Source of the DNA: Lachnospiraceae bacterium
Lineage (GTDB): Bacteria; Bacillota; Clostridia; Lachnospirales; Lachnospiraceae
DNA length: 8,315 bases
Direction of reading: 5' to 3'
Assembly (NCBI GenBank): GCA_900759225.1
Contig: CAAEUM010000209.1
Location: forward strand, 1 to 8,315
A program made the position numbers and the translations under genes. Positions 1 to 6,672 of this stretch are shown in pieces. Positions within the stretch are counted from its first letter, which is position 1. Every line of letters starts with the position of its first letter. Under the pieces are notes generated by a model. It ran no database searches. It was not told the DNA's origin and was given only the letters and a program-made list of their open reading frames with translations.

Positions 1-2
1 AG

Positions 3-926
3 CTGGCACGTCATTCCTCTTCTCTGGCTTCCATTATTGATGCCCATGCATCCCTGGGAAGCACACCTCTTCTGCTTGCAGGAACCGAAGAGCAGAAGCA
101 GAAATACCTTGTTCCCGCAGCTCAGGGCGAAGGCCTCTGCGCATTTGCGCTGACTGAGCCTCAGTCCGGCTCTGATGCAGCCCAGATCCGCACCAAGGCA
201 GAGCTTGACGGCGATGAGTGGGTGATCAACGGTACAAAGGCATTTATCACAAACAGCCCATATGCATCCACCTTCCTGGTGGCAGTAAAGACGGATCTGG
301 AAGCAAAGGGAAGCCGCGGAATTTCTATTATGATCGTTCCTGCGAACACTCCAGGACTGGAAGTTGGAAAGCCTGAGGAGAAGATGAGCAATCGAAGCTC
401 CTACTCCTGCCCGCTGACCTTTACAGATGTACGTGTTCCAAAGGAGAACCTGTTAGGTGAATTAAATAGAGGCTTCCCGCTGTTTATGAAGTGTGTAGAT
501 GAAGGACGTATCGCAATCTCCGCAGTAGCAGTTGGTATGGCACAGGGCGTTTTGGAGCGCGCAGCTAAGTATTCCAAGGAAAGAGTGACCTTCGGAAAGC
601 CGATCTGTGAGAATCAGGCGATCGCATTTAAGCTGGCTGAGATGGCAACAGAAATCGAGGTAGCCCGCGCAATGCTTTACAATACAGCCCGCATGTGCGA
701 CAATGGAATCCCATTCAGCAAGGAAGCTACTATGCTTAAGATGTTCAGCTCTGAGATGTGTGTTCGCGTCTGCGATATGGGCCTGCAGATCATGGGCGGC
801 TACGGCCTCTGTGACGATTACCAGGTAGAGCGTATGTACCGCGATGCAAAGCTTCTTACCATCGGCGAAGGTACCTCTGAGATCTGCCGCATGGTAGTAG
901 GCAGACACGTACTGAAGGAGTACTAA
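3..926 (+). CDS. Acyl-CoA dehydrogenase, short-chain/butyryl-CoA type (5' end missing)
   Basis: This FAD flavoenzyme interconverts an acyl-CoA and its trans-2-enoyl-CoA; in clostridia it usually runs as an enoyl-CoA reductase fed by EtfAB. The reading frame is open from base 3, giving 307 residues against about 380 in the family, so roughly the first 70 residues lie outside the window. The first signature ALTEPQSGSD is at residues 49-58 of the visible part. The C-terminal signature runs from LQIMGGYG to about 20 residues further on. IGEGTSEI near the C terminus holds the Glu (codon 867-869) that aligns with the catalytic base of short-chain and butyryl-CoA dehydrogenases. The gene lies upstream of a MaoC hydratase and etfBA on the same strand, which fits a cytoplasmic enoyl-CoA reductase. 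Chain length and substrate are not readable; butyryl-, propionyl/acrylyl- or aryl-propionyl-CoA types are all possible. Confidence 0.93.
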   Translation: MARHSSSLASIIDAHASLGSTPLLLAGTEEQKQKYLVPAAQGEGLCAFALTEPQSGSDAAQIRTKAELDGDEWVINGTKAFITNSPYASTFLVAVKTDLEAKGSRGISIMIVPANTPGLEVGKPEEKMSNRSSYSCPLTFTDVRVPKENLLGELNRGFPLFMKCVDEGRIAISAVAVGMAQGVLERAAKYSKERVTFGKPICENQAIAFKLAEMATEIEVARAMLYNTARMCDNGIPFSKEATMLKMFSSEMCVRVCDMGLQIMGGYGLCDDYQVERMYRDAKLLTIGEGTSEICRMVVGRHVLKEY

Positions 927-1133
927 GAAGACCAAGAAAAAGTTTATAGGGCGGGAAAGATGGCAGAGAAATCGGCGTCAGGCTTGCCTGTAAGCAGATT
1001 TCTGTGACAGATTTCACATCGGATGGACATCCGATGCTTCCAGTCCGGCCTTTGGCCGGACTGGAAGATACCCGCTCGGACAATATAAATATGTATACTT
1101 GCCATTCACAAAAATAAGAAGGGAGTTACGATC
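927..1133 (+). other. Structured intergenic spacer between acyl-CoA dehydrogenase and MaoC gene
   Basis: This 207-base gap holds no convincing ORF. Its middle carries two tandem hairpins at 1017-1067. Just upstream the heptamer CAGATTT occurs twice, at about 996 and 1008. No T-run follows the hairpins, so they are not a standard intrinsic terminator. An A/T-rich stretch at 1081-1100 includes TATACT (1094-1099), a possible -10 box, but no acceptable -35 lies at the right distance, so an internal promoter is only a weak possibility. The end of the gap carries the ribosome binding site of the next gene, GGGAG at 1121-1125, 8 bases before its ATG. Confidence 0.6.
1017..1067 (+). repeat. Two tandem perfect inverted repeats (RNA hairpins)
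   Basis: The first palindrome has arms CATCGGATG (1017-1025) and CATCCGATG (1028-1036), folding as about 8 base pairs with a small loop. The second follows at once: a 14-bp perfect GC-rich stem with arms 1037-1050 and 1054-1067 around a TTT loop. Both arms pair without mismatch. The absence of a downstream T-run argues against termination. An mRNA-stabilising or processing element between two cistrons, or a copy of a dispersed palindromic intergenic repeat, are the likely readings; the sequence alone does not choose between them. Confidence 0.8.
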
Positions 1134-1601
1134 ATGAAGCGTTCATTTTTATATCTCAGTGAATTTAAGGTAGGAGATAAGTTTACCACCCTTTCCCGCA
1201 CTGTAACAGAGACAGATGTTGTTCTGTTTGCAGGCATCACAGGTGACAACAACCCGATCCATACAGACAAGACCTATGCAGAGAGCCTTCCGTTTAAGAG
1301 CAGGATCGCTCATGGCCTTTTAGGTGCAGGTATTGCAACCGGCCTTTGGGGACGTATGGGCCTGGTAGACGGTTCTGCCATTGCAGCTTTGAGTACAGAG
1401 TGGAAATTTGTAGGCGCTATTAAGATTGGCGATACCATTCACTGTGAGGTTGAGGTTCTTGAGGCAAAGCGTTCCAAATCAAAACCGGACAGAGGTATTT
1501 TAAATATCCAGTATACGATTTTAAATCAGGACAATGTGGTGTGCCAGGTAGGAAGCATGGCTACCATGCTGTACTGGGAAGCGCCTGAAGGCGAGGAATG
1601 A
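1134..1601 (+). CDS. MaoC-family (R)-specific enoyl-CoA hydratase
   Basis: This 155-residue single hot-dog-fold protein belongs to the MaoC/PhaJ family, which reversibly hydrates trans-2-enoyl-CoA to (R)-3-hydroxyacyl-CoA. The hydratase-2 motif is clear at residues 32-51 (FAGITGDNNPIHTDKTYAES), with the expected catalytic pair Asp38 and His43. A second conserved segment, IAHGLLGAG, is at 58-66. The length matches single-domain PhaJ-like enzymes and not the two-domain eukaryotic type. The ATG at 1134 has GGGAG 8 bases upstream. The gene lies between an acyl-CoA dehydrogenase and etfBA, so it probably supplies or drains the enoyl-CoA used by the dehydrogenase. Some MaoC-fold proteins are thioesterases or act on other CoA esters, so the exact substrate is open; the fold and motif are secure. 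Confidence 0.9.
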   Translation: MKRSFLYLSEFKVGDKFTTLSRTVTETDVVLFAGITGDNNPIHTDKTYAESLPFKSRIAHGLLGAGIATGLWGRMGLVDGSAIAALSTEWKFVGAIKIGDTIHCEVEVLEAKRSKSKPDRGILNIQYTILNQDNVVCQVGSMATMLYWEAPEGEE

Positions 1602-1619
1602 GAGAAATCACGAATATAA

Positions 1620-1653
1620 AAGGTACAGGGCCCGCTGAGTGGGACTGTACCTT
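1620..1653 (+). repeat. Intergenic hairpin between MaoC gene and etfB
   Basis: Arms AAGGTACAG (1620-1628) and CTGTACCTT (1645-1653) are perfect complements. A further three C-G pairs (1631-1633 with 1641-1643) extend the stem across a small internal loop to a 7-base loop. The sequence after it is A-rich, not T-rich, so this is not an intrinsic terminator in the + direction. It ends 9 bases before the etfB ribosome binding site, where it could protect the downstream mRNA or modulate etfB translation (inference). Confidence 0.75.
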
Positions 1654-1674
1654 AAGAAAAATGAGGTGTGTTTC

Positions 1675-2475
1675 ATGAATATATTAGTTTGCATTAAGCA
1701 GGTACCAGATACCACGGAAATTAAGATCGACCCGGTAACAAATACCCTGATTCGTGCCGGTGTTCCAAGTATTGTAAACCCATTTGACGCTTATGCCCTG
1801 GAGATCGCAGCACGTATTAAGGACAAGAATCCGGGAACAAAGATTACGGTTGTAACCATGGGCCCGCCGCAGGCAACCGCAGCTTTAAAGGAATGTCTGG
1901 CAGTTGGCGGCGACAAAGCATATCTTGTCAGCGACCGCGCTTTCGGCGGTGCAGATACACTGGCAACCAGCTATACCTTAAAGAATGCCATTGACAAGAT
2001 TGAGACGCTGGATGGAAGATTTGATATTATCTTCTGCGGAAAGCAGGCCATTGACGGAGATACAGCCCAGGTTGGCCCTGAAATTGCAGAGCATATGGAT
2101 TATCCGCAGGTTACCTATGCAGTGGAAGCCTCCGTTGAGGGAGATGAGGTCATCGTAAAGCGTGAAACCGGCGAGGGATATGAGGTCCTGGCTGCGAAGA
2201 TGCCATGCGTTGTGACAGTGACAAAGCCAAACTTCAATCCGCGTTTCCCATCCATCAAATCAAAGCTGGCTGCAAACAAGGCTGTCATTACAACGCTCAC
2301 TGTAAATGACATTGATGTAGATGCTGCAAGGATCGGACTGAAGGGCTCTCCTACAAAGGTAAAGAAGAGCTTTACGCCTCCTCAGAAGCAGGGCGGCGTT
2401 ATCATTGCAGAAGCTACCGGCGAAGAATCAGCAAAGAAGCTGTTTGAAGTCCTTAGCGACGCCAATGTTATGTAA
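1675..2475 (+). CDS. etfB: Electron transfer flavoprotein beta subunit, bifurcating-type
   Basis: EtfB forms a heterodimer with EtfA that carries electrons to or from acyl-CoA dehydrogenase. The protein has 266 residues, normal for clostridial EtfB. It opens with MNILVCIKQVPDT, typical of the family. It carries VTMGPPQA (60-67), FGGADTLATS (90-99) and the FAD/nucleotide-binding stretch GKQAIDGDTAQVGPEIAE (122-139). These segments match, from memory, the electron-bifurcating EtfB of anaerobes such as Acidaminococcus, rather than the mitochondrial/aerobic type; this subtype call is an inference. I chose ATG 1675 because GAGGTG (1663-1668) is 6 bases upstream and homologues begin here. An upstream in-frame GTG at 1639 lies inside a hairpin and adds non-family residues. 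The stop is followed 8 bases later by the first ATG of etfA, so the two are translated as a pair. Confidence 0.95.
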   Translation: MNILVCIKQVPDTTEIKIDPVTNTLIRAGVPSIVNPFDAYALEIAARIKDKNPGTKITVVTMGPPQATAALKECLAVGGDKAYLVSDRAFGGADTLATSYTLKNAIDKIETLDGRFDIIFCGKQAIDGDTAQVGPEIAEHMDYPQVTYAVEASVEGDEVIVKRETGEGYEVLAAKMPCVVTVTKPNFNPRFPSIKSKLAANKAVITTLTVNDIDVDAARIGLKGSPTKVKKSFTPPQKQGGVIIAEATGEESAKKLFEVLSDANVM

Positions 2476-2489
2476 GGAGGAGAATGGAA

Positions 2490-3497
2490 ATGGAGGCTTT
2501 AACCAAAGATTTATGGGTATTTATAGAAACTGATGAGGAAGGAAAGGCCAGGAATGTAGGCCTGGAGCTTCTGAATCCGGGACGCCGGCTGGCAGACGCC
2601 CAGGGAGGAAACCTGGTGGCAGTTGTAGTTGGCTGCAATGCAGAGGAAGCTGTGAAGGAAGCAGCAGCTTACGGTGCTGACAAGATAATCGTAGTAGAAG
2701 GGGAAGAGTATAAGCACTATACCACAGACGCTTATGTAGATGCTATGCATGCTCTGGTAGAGAAATATGGCCCTACTACCATGATGATCGGAGCAACCAA
2801 TGAGGGACGCGACATGGGCCCAAGGCTGTCCTGCCGTTTAAAGACAGGTCTTACAGCTGACTGTACTTCTGTTGATTATGACGAGGAGACAGGAAATATT
2901 GCATGGACACGTCCTACCTTCGGCGGAAACCTGCTGGCTACCATTATGTGCCCGGAGCATCGCCCTCAGCTTGGAACCGTTCGCCCAGGTGTATTTAAGA
3001 AGGGAGAGCGCAATGAGGCAAATCAGCCTGAGATCATCAAGGAGGACATCCATGTAACCGCAGAGCGTATCCGCACCCGCCTTGTGGAGGTTTTAAAGGA
3101 TCTGGATGCAGGAAGCGTAAATCTGGAGAGCGCGGACGTGATCGTATCCGGCGGGCGCGGTGTTGGAGGCCCTGAGGGCTTTGCGCCCTTAAAGGAACTG
3201 GCTGACCTGCTTGGCGGCGTTGTAGGCGCATCCCGTGCGGCTGTTGACTCCGACTGGATCGGCCATGTACATCAGGTAGGACAGACAGGAAAGACGGTAG
3301 GGCCAAAGCTTTACATTGCCTGCGGTATTTCCGGAGCGATCCAGCATGTAGCTGGAATGAGCGGATCAGATGTGATCGTGGCAATCAACAAGGATGCGGA
3401 TGCTCCGATTTTTGGCATTGCAGACTACGGGATCGTAGGAGATTTAAAGATCGTTATTCCTGCGCTGATCAAGGAGATTAAAAACAACCGTAAGTAA
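2490..3497 (+). CDS. etfA: Electron transfer flavoprotein alpha subunit
   Basis: EtfA binds the FAD that passes electrons to the partner acyl-CoA dehydrogenase. The protein has 335 residues. The N-terminal ETF domain spans about 1-190. The C-terminal FAD domain shows GGRGVGG (221-227), ASRAAVD (247-253), QVGQTGK (262-268) and the EtfA signature from [13 protein letters not shown] to VAIN (274-300). Two in-frame ATGs exist, at 2484 and 2490. The Shine-Dalgarno GGAGG (2476-2480) is 9 bases from the second and only 3 from the first, so 2490 is preferred; using 2484 adds Met-Glu. The gene lies directly behind etfB, and the SD immediately follows the etfB stop, which suggests coupled translation and equal amounts of both subunits. 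A hairpin terminator follows the stop. All motifs are intact. Confidence 0.95.
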   Translation: MEALTKDLWVFIETDEEGKARNVGLELLNPGRRLADAQGGNLVAVVVGCNAEEAVKEAAAYGADKIIVVEGEEYKHYTTDAYVDAMHALVEKYGPTTMMIGATNEGRDMGPRLSCRLKTGLTADCTSVDYDEETGNIAWTRPTFGGNLLATIMCPEHRPQLGTVRPGVFKKGERNEANQPEIIKEDIHVTAERIRTRLVEVLKDLDAGSVNLESADVIVSGGRGVGGPEGFAPLKELADLLGGVVGASRAAVDSDWIGHVHQVGQTGKTVGPKLYIACGISGAIQHVAGMSGSDVIVAINKDADAPIFGIADYGIVGDLKIVIPALIKEIKNNRK

Positions 3498-3512
3498 GGA
3501 TAGAAGTACATA

Positions 3513-3570
3513 AAAAAATGCCGCCATCCCCGGCTGGAGAGATACATAACCGGGCCTGGGGGCATTTTTT
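3513..3570 (+). terminator. Intrinsic terminator/attenuator after etfA
   Basis: AAAAAATGCC (3513-3522) pairs perfectly with GGCATTTTTT (3561-3570). Inside, CCCGG (3529-3533) can pair with CCGGG (3550-3554). The stem lies 15 bases after the etfA stop, with A-run and T-run on the two sides, so it may terminate in either direction. The next gene starts only 20 bases after the T-run, with no room for a promoter between, which suggests partial read-through. Confidence 0.8.
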
Positions 3571-3590
3571 GCCGGAAGGGAGATAGAGAG

Positions 3591-4487
3591 ATGGCTTGGG
3601 CTGAGGATGTAAGAGGGAATACAGGCTGCCTGTTTCTTCGTGGGAACAGCATTCCGTTTTACCGATTGGGGAAGAAAGAATGGATCCTTATAGACAGCGG
3701 TTCTGCTTATGACAGGGAGGAGCTCTTTTTTTATCTGAGGGAATATGGTATCATAATAAAAGCAGTGCTTTGCAGCCATGCCCATTTTGACCATGTGGAA
3801 AACTGCCGGGCACTGAGGGATATCTTTGGTTCAGAGATCATTATGAGCGATTTCGATGCAGGGGCAGTGAGGGATGGGGTGTCACTAAAATCCTGCTTTT
3901 ATTCCCATACATCGGAAGAAAACCGGCGGTTTAACGGGGAGATGATCGTCAGGGCAGACCGGATTTTTTGTCCGGATGAGGAGGTAGTTTCAGCCTGTGG
4001 GGTGAAGTTTCAGATCATTCCCCTTCCGGGCCATGCAGCCAGCCATGTCGGCTTTGTAACCCCTGACGGAGCTGCCTATCTGGCAGACAGCCTTTTTGGC
4101 CCAAGGGAGCTTTCTGCCAGTAAGCTGGTGTATATGCTTTCCTGGAGGGAGTCCATTGAGACAATGAGAAGGCTTTCGGACAGTTCATATGACTGTACGA
4201 TTCTGGCCCACTCCGGTGTTTATGCAGATATAAAAAACCTTGCACAAGAAAATGCAGACCGCCTGGAAGGGATGCTGAAGGAGCTTTACAGCCTTTTTGA
4301 GAGCCCTCTTACCCTGGAGGAGCTGGTGAAAAAGGTGGTGTCCCATTACGGGTATCATGTGAAAAAAATAGAAAAAGCAAGGCTTTTTGAACGGATTACC
4401 CGGGCTATGGCAGAGGCCCTCTTGGAGGAAGGAAAGCTTGGGATGGAGTTAAAGGACGGGATCGTTGTGTATGTCCCTGAAAGATGA
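3591..4487 (+). CDS. Metallo-beta-lactamase-fold hydrolase
   Basis: A 298-residue cytoplasmic protein with no signal peptide. The metal-binding set is complete: HAHFDH at residues 63-68 (His63, His65, Asp67, His68), GHAASHVG at 147-154 (His148), Asp166 in YLADSLFG, and His207 in LAHSGV. This is the dinuclear glyoxalase-II-like arrangement. Residues from about 215 on are helical and charged, resembling the small C-terminal winged-helix-like domain found in several members of the superfamily. The fold hydrolyses many thioesters, lactones and phosphoesters. Next to an ene-reductase and acyl-CoA genes, a thioesterase or ester hydrolase role is plausible but unproven. GGGAG (3578-3582) lies 8 bases before the ATG. 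The gene follows the etfA terminator closely and precedes the ene-reductase by 32 bases, so those two are probably co-transcribed. Confidence 0.88.
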   Translation: MAWAEDVRGNTGCLFLRGNSIPFYRLGKKEWILIDSGSAYDREELFFYLREYGIIIKAVLCSHAHFDHVENCRALRDIFGSEIIMSDFDAGAVRDGVSLKSCFYSHTSEENRRFNGEMIVRADRIFCPDEEVVSACGVKFQIIPLPGHAASHVGFVTPDGAAYLADSLFGPRELSASKLVYMLSWRESIETMRRLSDSSYDCTILAHSGVYADIKNLAQENADRLEGMLKELYSLFESPLTLEELVKKVVSHYGYHVKKIEKARLFERITRAMAEALLEEGKLGMELKDGIVVYVPER

Positions 4488-4519
4488 TCGCTTTGCGCAA
4501 ATAAAAAGGAGATTTGACT

Positions 4520-6430
4520 ATGTACGAAAAATTATTTGAACCTATGAACATTGGAAGCCTGACGCTTCCCAACCGGTTTGTGATGCCGGCTATGAACAGC
4601 CACTATGCAGATGAGGATCATCATTTTACAGAGCAGGCTTATAATTATTATGGTGAACGTGCCCTTGGAGGCTTTGGCCTTCTGATCACAGAATTTCTCT
4701 GTGTCAGTGAGGAGGGGCTTTCCTACCCTATGCAGGCAGCAATCTATGATGACGGGTGCATCCCTTCCCTGTCCGGGCTCACAGCCAGGGTACATGAAAA
4801 TGGCGGGCGTATTTTTGCGCAGCTGCAGCATGCAGGAAGGATGCAGGGAAAGGGAAGCACCCGTCTTTCGGCAGTGGGAGCCAGCAATATACCGGATAAA
4901 GCAAATTTAATACCGGTCCATGAGCTGACAACGGAGGAGATCCCTGGTATTATTGATAAATTTGTGGCTGCTGCCCTGCGTGCAAAGAAGGCCGGATTTG
5001 ACGGCGTGGAGGTTCATGGCGCTCATGGATATCTTCTGGCACAGTTTTTATCAAGAGGCGTAAATAAGCGGGTGGACTGCTATGGCGGAAGTATTTCCAA
5101 CCGGGCCCGTATTGTATGTGAGATCGTAAGAAAGATAAAAGAAACCTGCGGCAGAGACTTCCCGGTCAGTGTGCGCACCAGCGGTGACGAGGGATATGTG
5201 GGAGGAAACCGTATTGAGGACGCGATTGCCCAGAGTATGCTGTTTGAGGAGGCAGGGGCAGATGTGATCCATATTTCTCATGGAATCGCAATTCATTCTT
5301 ATTATTCTGAAAGCGGTTTTAATACCCACAATGTACAGAGGGTAAAAGAGGCAGTATCTATTCCTGTGATCGGAGTAGGCCGTATGAATGATCCGGCCTT
5401 GATCTTGGGAGCTGTAAAGACAGGGGCTATGGATTTTGTGGCTTTAGGACGTGAGTCTGTCTGTGATTCCCATCTTCCGGAGAAAATAAGGGAGGGCCGT
5501 TTTGATGAGATCCTCACCTGTACCGGCTGTATGCAGCGCTGCCTGTATCCGGATTCCTTTGAGGAGGGCTTCGGCATTTCCTGTATGATCAACCCCTTCA
5601 GCGGTAAGGAACACATTTGGGAAATTAAGGAAGCAGAGGTCAAAAAGAAAATTGCAGTGGTAGGCGCAGGGCCGGCAGGGCTTCAGGCTGCCTGGATCCT
5701 GGCAAAGCGGGGCCATAAGGTTACGGTATTTGAAAAAGAAAAAACAGCGGGAGGCCAGTATCGCCTTGCAGCTGTACCTGCCATGAAGCAGGAGCTTTCA
5801 AAGACGATCTCTACGTATCTCACCTTCTGCCAGATGTACGGTGCAGCTGTCCGATATGGGGTGAAGGCAGACAGGGAGCTCTTAGAGAGGGAAGGCTTTG
5901 ATGAGGTGATTTTGGCCTGCGGCGCAGTTCCGATTGTACCGGGCATCCCTGGCATTAAGCAGGAGAATGTATATCTGGCAAATGATGTGCTGGGCTTTAA
6001 GGTACGCCTGGAGAATCAGAAGGTTCTTGTGCTGGGAGCAGGTCTTGTAGGGGCAGAGGCAGCAGAGGTGCTGTCCGGCTATGGAAACAAGGTGACTCTG
6101 GCAGATATGCTTGACAAGGCAGCGCCTCTTGCACCGGCCCGCCCAAGGGAAAACCTGTTAAGCCATTTAGACCGTCTGGGCGTAAAATTCCAGTTAAACA
6201 GCAAGGTTCTGGAAATCATGCCGGATGGAATCCGCTTTGAGAGGGACGGAGAGGAGGGCCGGCTTACCGGATTTTCCTCGATCGTACTTGCATTTGGCTC
6301 CAGGCCGGATACAGCGCTTTGGGAAGAGCTTTCCGGTAAGGAGGGCGTATATCGCATTGGGGATGCCTTAAAGGCAGGAGATGCAAAGAAGGGCATTTAC
6401 GAGGCGACCAAGCTGGCTCTGGAGTTATAG
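4520..6430 (+). CDS. NADH:flavin oxidoreductase, FMN/4Fe-4S/FAD ene-reductase (2-enoate / 2,4-dienoyl-CoA reductase family)
   Basis: A 636-residue three-part oxidoreductase that reduces activated C=C bonds with NAD(P)H. Residues 1 to about 330 form the old-yellow-enzyme TIM barrel (FMN). The segment VEVHGAHGYLLAQFL (163-177) carries His166, His169 and Tyr171, the Tyr aligning with the active-site Tyr of 2,4-dienoyl-CoA reductase. Cys334, Cys337, Cys341 and Cys355 form the 4Fe-4S site. VVGAGPAG (380-387) starts the FAD domain and LVLGAGLVGAEAAE (503-516) the nested NAD(P)H domain. The length suits FadH, clostridial enoate reductase and the bile-acid enzymes BaiCD/BaiH, and I cannot choose among these. 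I chose ATG 4520 because GGAG (4508-4511) is 8 bases upstream; the in-frame TTG at 4514 is too close to it. The preceding hydrolase gene and upstream enoyl-CoA genes suggest an unsaturated acid or acyl-CoA substrate. Confidence 0.9.
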   Translation: MYEKLFEPMNIGSLTLPNRFVMPAMNSHYADEDHHFTEQAYNYYGERALGGFGLLITEFLCVSEEGLSYPMQAAIYDDGCIPSLSGLTARVHENGGRIFAQLQHAGRMQGKGSTRLSAVGASNIPDKANLIPVHELTTEEIPGIIDKFVAAALRAKKAGFDGVEVHGAHGYLLAQFLSRGVNKRVDCYGGSISNRARIVCEIVRKIKETCGRDFPVSVRTSGDEGYVGGNRIEDAIAQSMLFEEAGADVIHISHGIAIHSYYSESGFNTHNVQRVKEAVSIPVIGVGRMNDPALILGAVKTGAMDFVALGRESVCDSHLPEKIREGRFDEILTCTGCMQRCLYPDSFEEGFGISCMINPFSGKEHIWEIKEAEVKKKIAVVGAGPAGLQAAWILAKRGHKVTVFEKEKTAGGQYRLAAVPAMKQELSKTISTYLTFCQMYGAAVRYGVKADRELLEREGFDEVILACGAVPIVPGIPGIKQENVYLANDVLGFKVRLENQKVLVLGAGLVGAEAAEVLSGYGNKVTLADMLDKAAPLAPARPRENLLSHLDRLGVKFQLNSKVLEIMPDGIRFERDGEEGRLTGFSSIVLAFGSRPDTALWEELSGKEGVYRIGDALKAGDAKKGIYEATKLALEL

Positions 6431-6543
6431 GAGTATTGGCTGGATCGGAAGAATGGGCCTCCTGAGGGGTTGATATTTTTGTGTTTCAAGTCCGCCTGCA
6501 TATGGTAAAAAAGTTACAAAAACGGGAAGAAATCGGGAAAGTT

Positions 6544-6572
6544 CTGACATTTCCTGTTTTAAATGGTAAAAT
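6544..6572 (+). promoter_or_regulatory. Sigma-A promoter with extended -10, for the CarD-like gene
   Basis: The -35 box CTGACA (6544-6549) differs from the consensus at one position. A 17-base spacer separates it from the -10 box TAAAAT (6567-6572). TGG immediately before the -10 (6564-6566) supplies the extended -10 TGn element. Transcription would start near 6579, leaving a leader of about 95 bases before the preferred start codon. Confidence 0.72.
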
Positions 6573-6582
6573 ATAGATAACA

Positions 6583-6618
6583 GCTCGGGGAAGAGGAAGA
6601 TAGCTGCCCTGAGCAGCT
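6583..6618 (+). promoter_or_regulatory. Structured 5' leader with two mutually exclusive hairpins
   Basis: Near the predicted 5' end of the CarD-like mRNA, GCTCGGGG (6583-6590) can pair with CCCTGAGC (6607-6614) through 8 pairs including one G-U. Alternatively AGCTGC (6602-6607) can pair with GCAGCT (6613-6618). The two use the same bases and cannot form together. No T-run follows. Regulation by switching between them is only an inference. Confidence 0.4.
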
Positions 6619-6672
6619 GCGAATACAGCAGAAACCATGAAAACGGTGCACACCAAAGAAAGCAGGCGGAAT

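Noticed and set aside
462..935. Long open frame on the - strand opposite the acyl-CoA dehydrogenase
   Set aside because: It is antisense to a gene with clear family motifs, its product has no recognisable domain, and it is Cys/His-rich as expected from a shadow frame.
3037..3384. - strand open frame opposite etfA
   Set aside because: Arg/Pro/Gln-rich shadow of a strongly conserved coding region; no ribosome binding site or family match.
4484..4498. 15-base exact repeat ATGATCGCTTTGCGC, also at 7341-7355
   Set aside because: The second copy is within the carbamate kinase coding sequence and the flanks do not match; taken as coincidence.
4492..4501. Perfect 10-base palindrome TTTGCGCAAA between hydrolase and ene-reductase genes
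   Set aside because: Too short and only one copy; short palindromes of this size occur by chance, and no promoter lies beside it.
6456..6480. Possible terminator after the ene-reductase gene (GGCCTC / GGGGTT followed by a short T-run)
   Set aside because: The stem needs three G-U pairs of six and is interrupted from the T-run by GATA; too weak to call.
6484..6511. Second promoter-like TATGGTAAAA upstream of the CarD gene
   Set aside because: The -10 is poor (TAAAAA) and the region 16-17 bases upstream does not resemble a -35; the promoter at 6544-6572 is much better.
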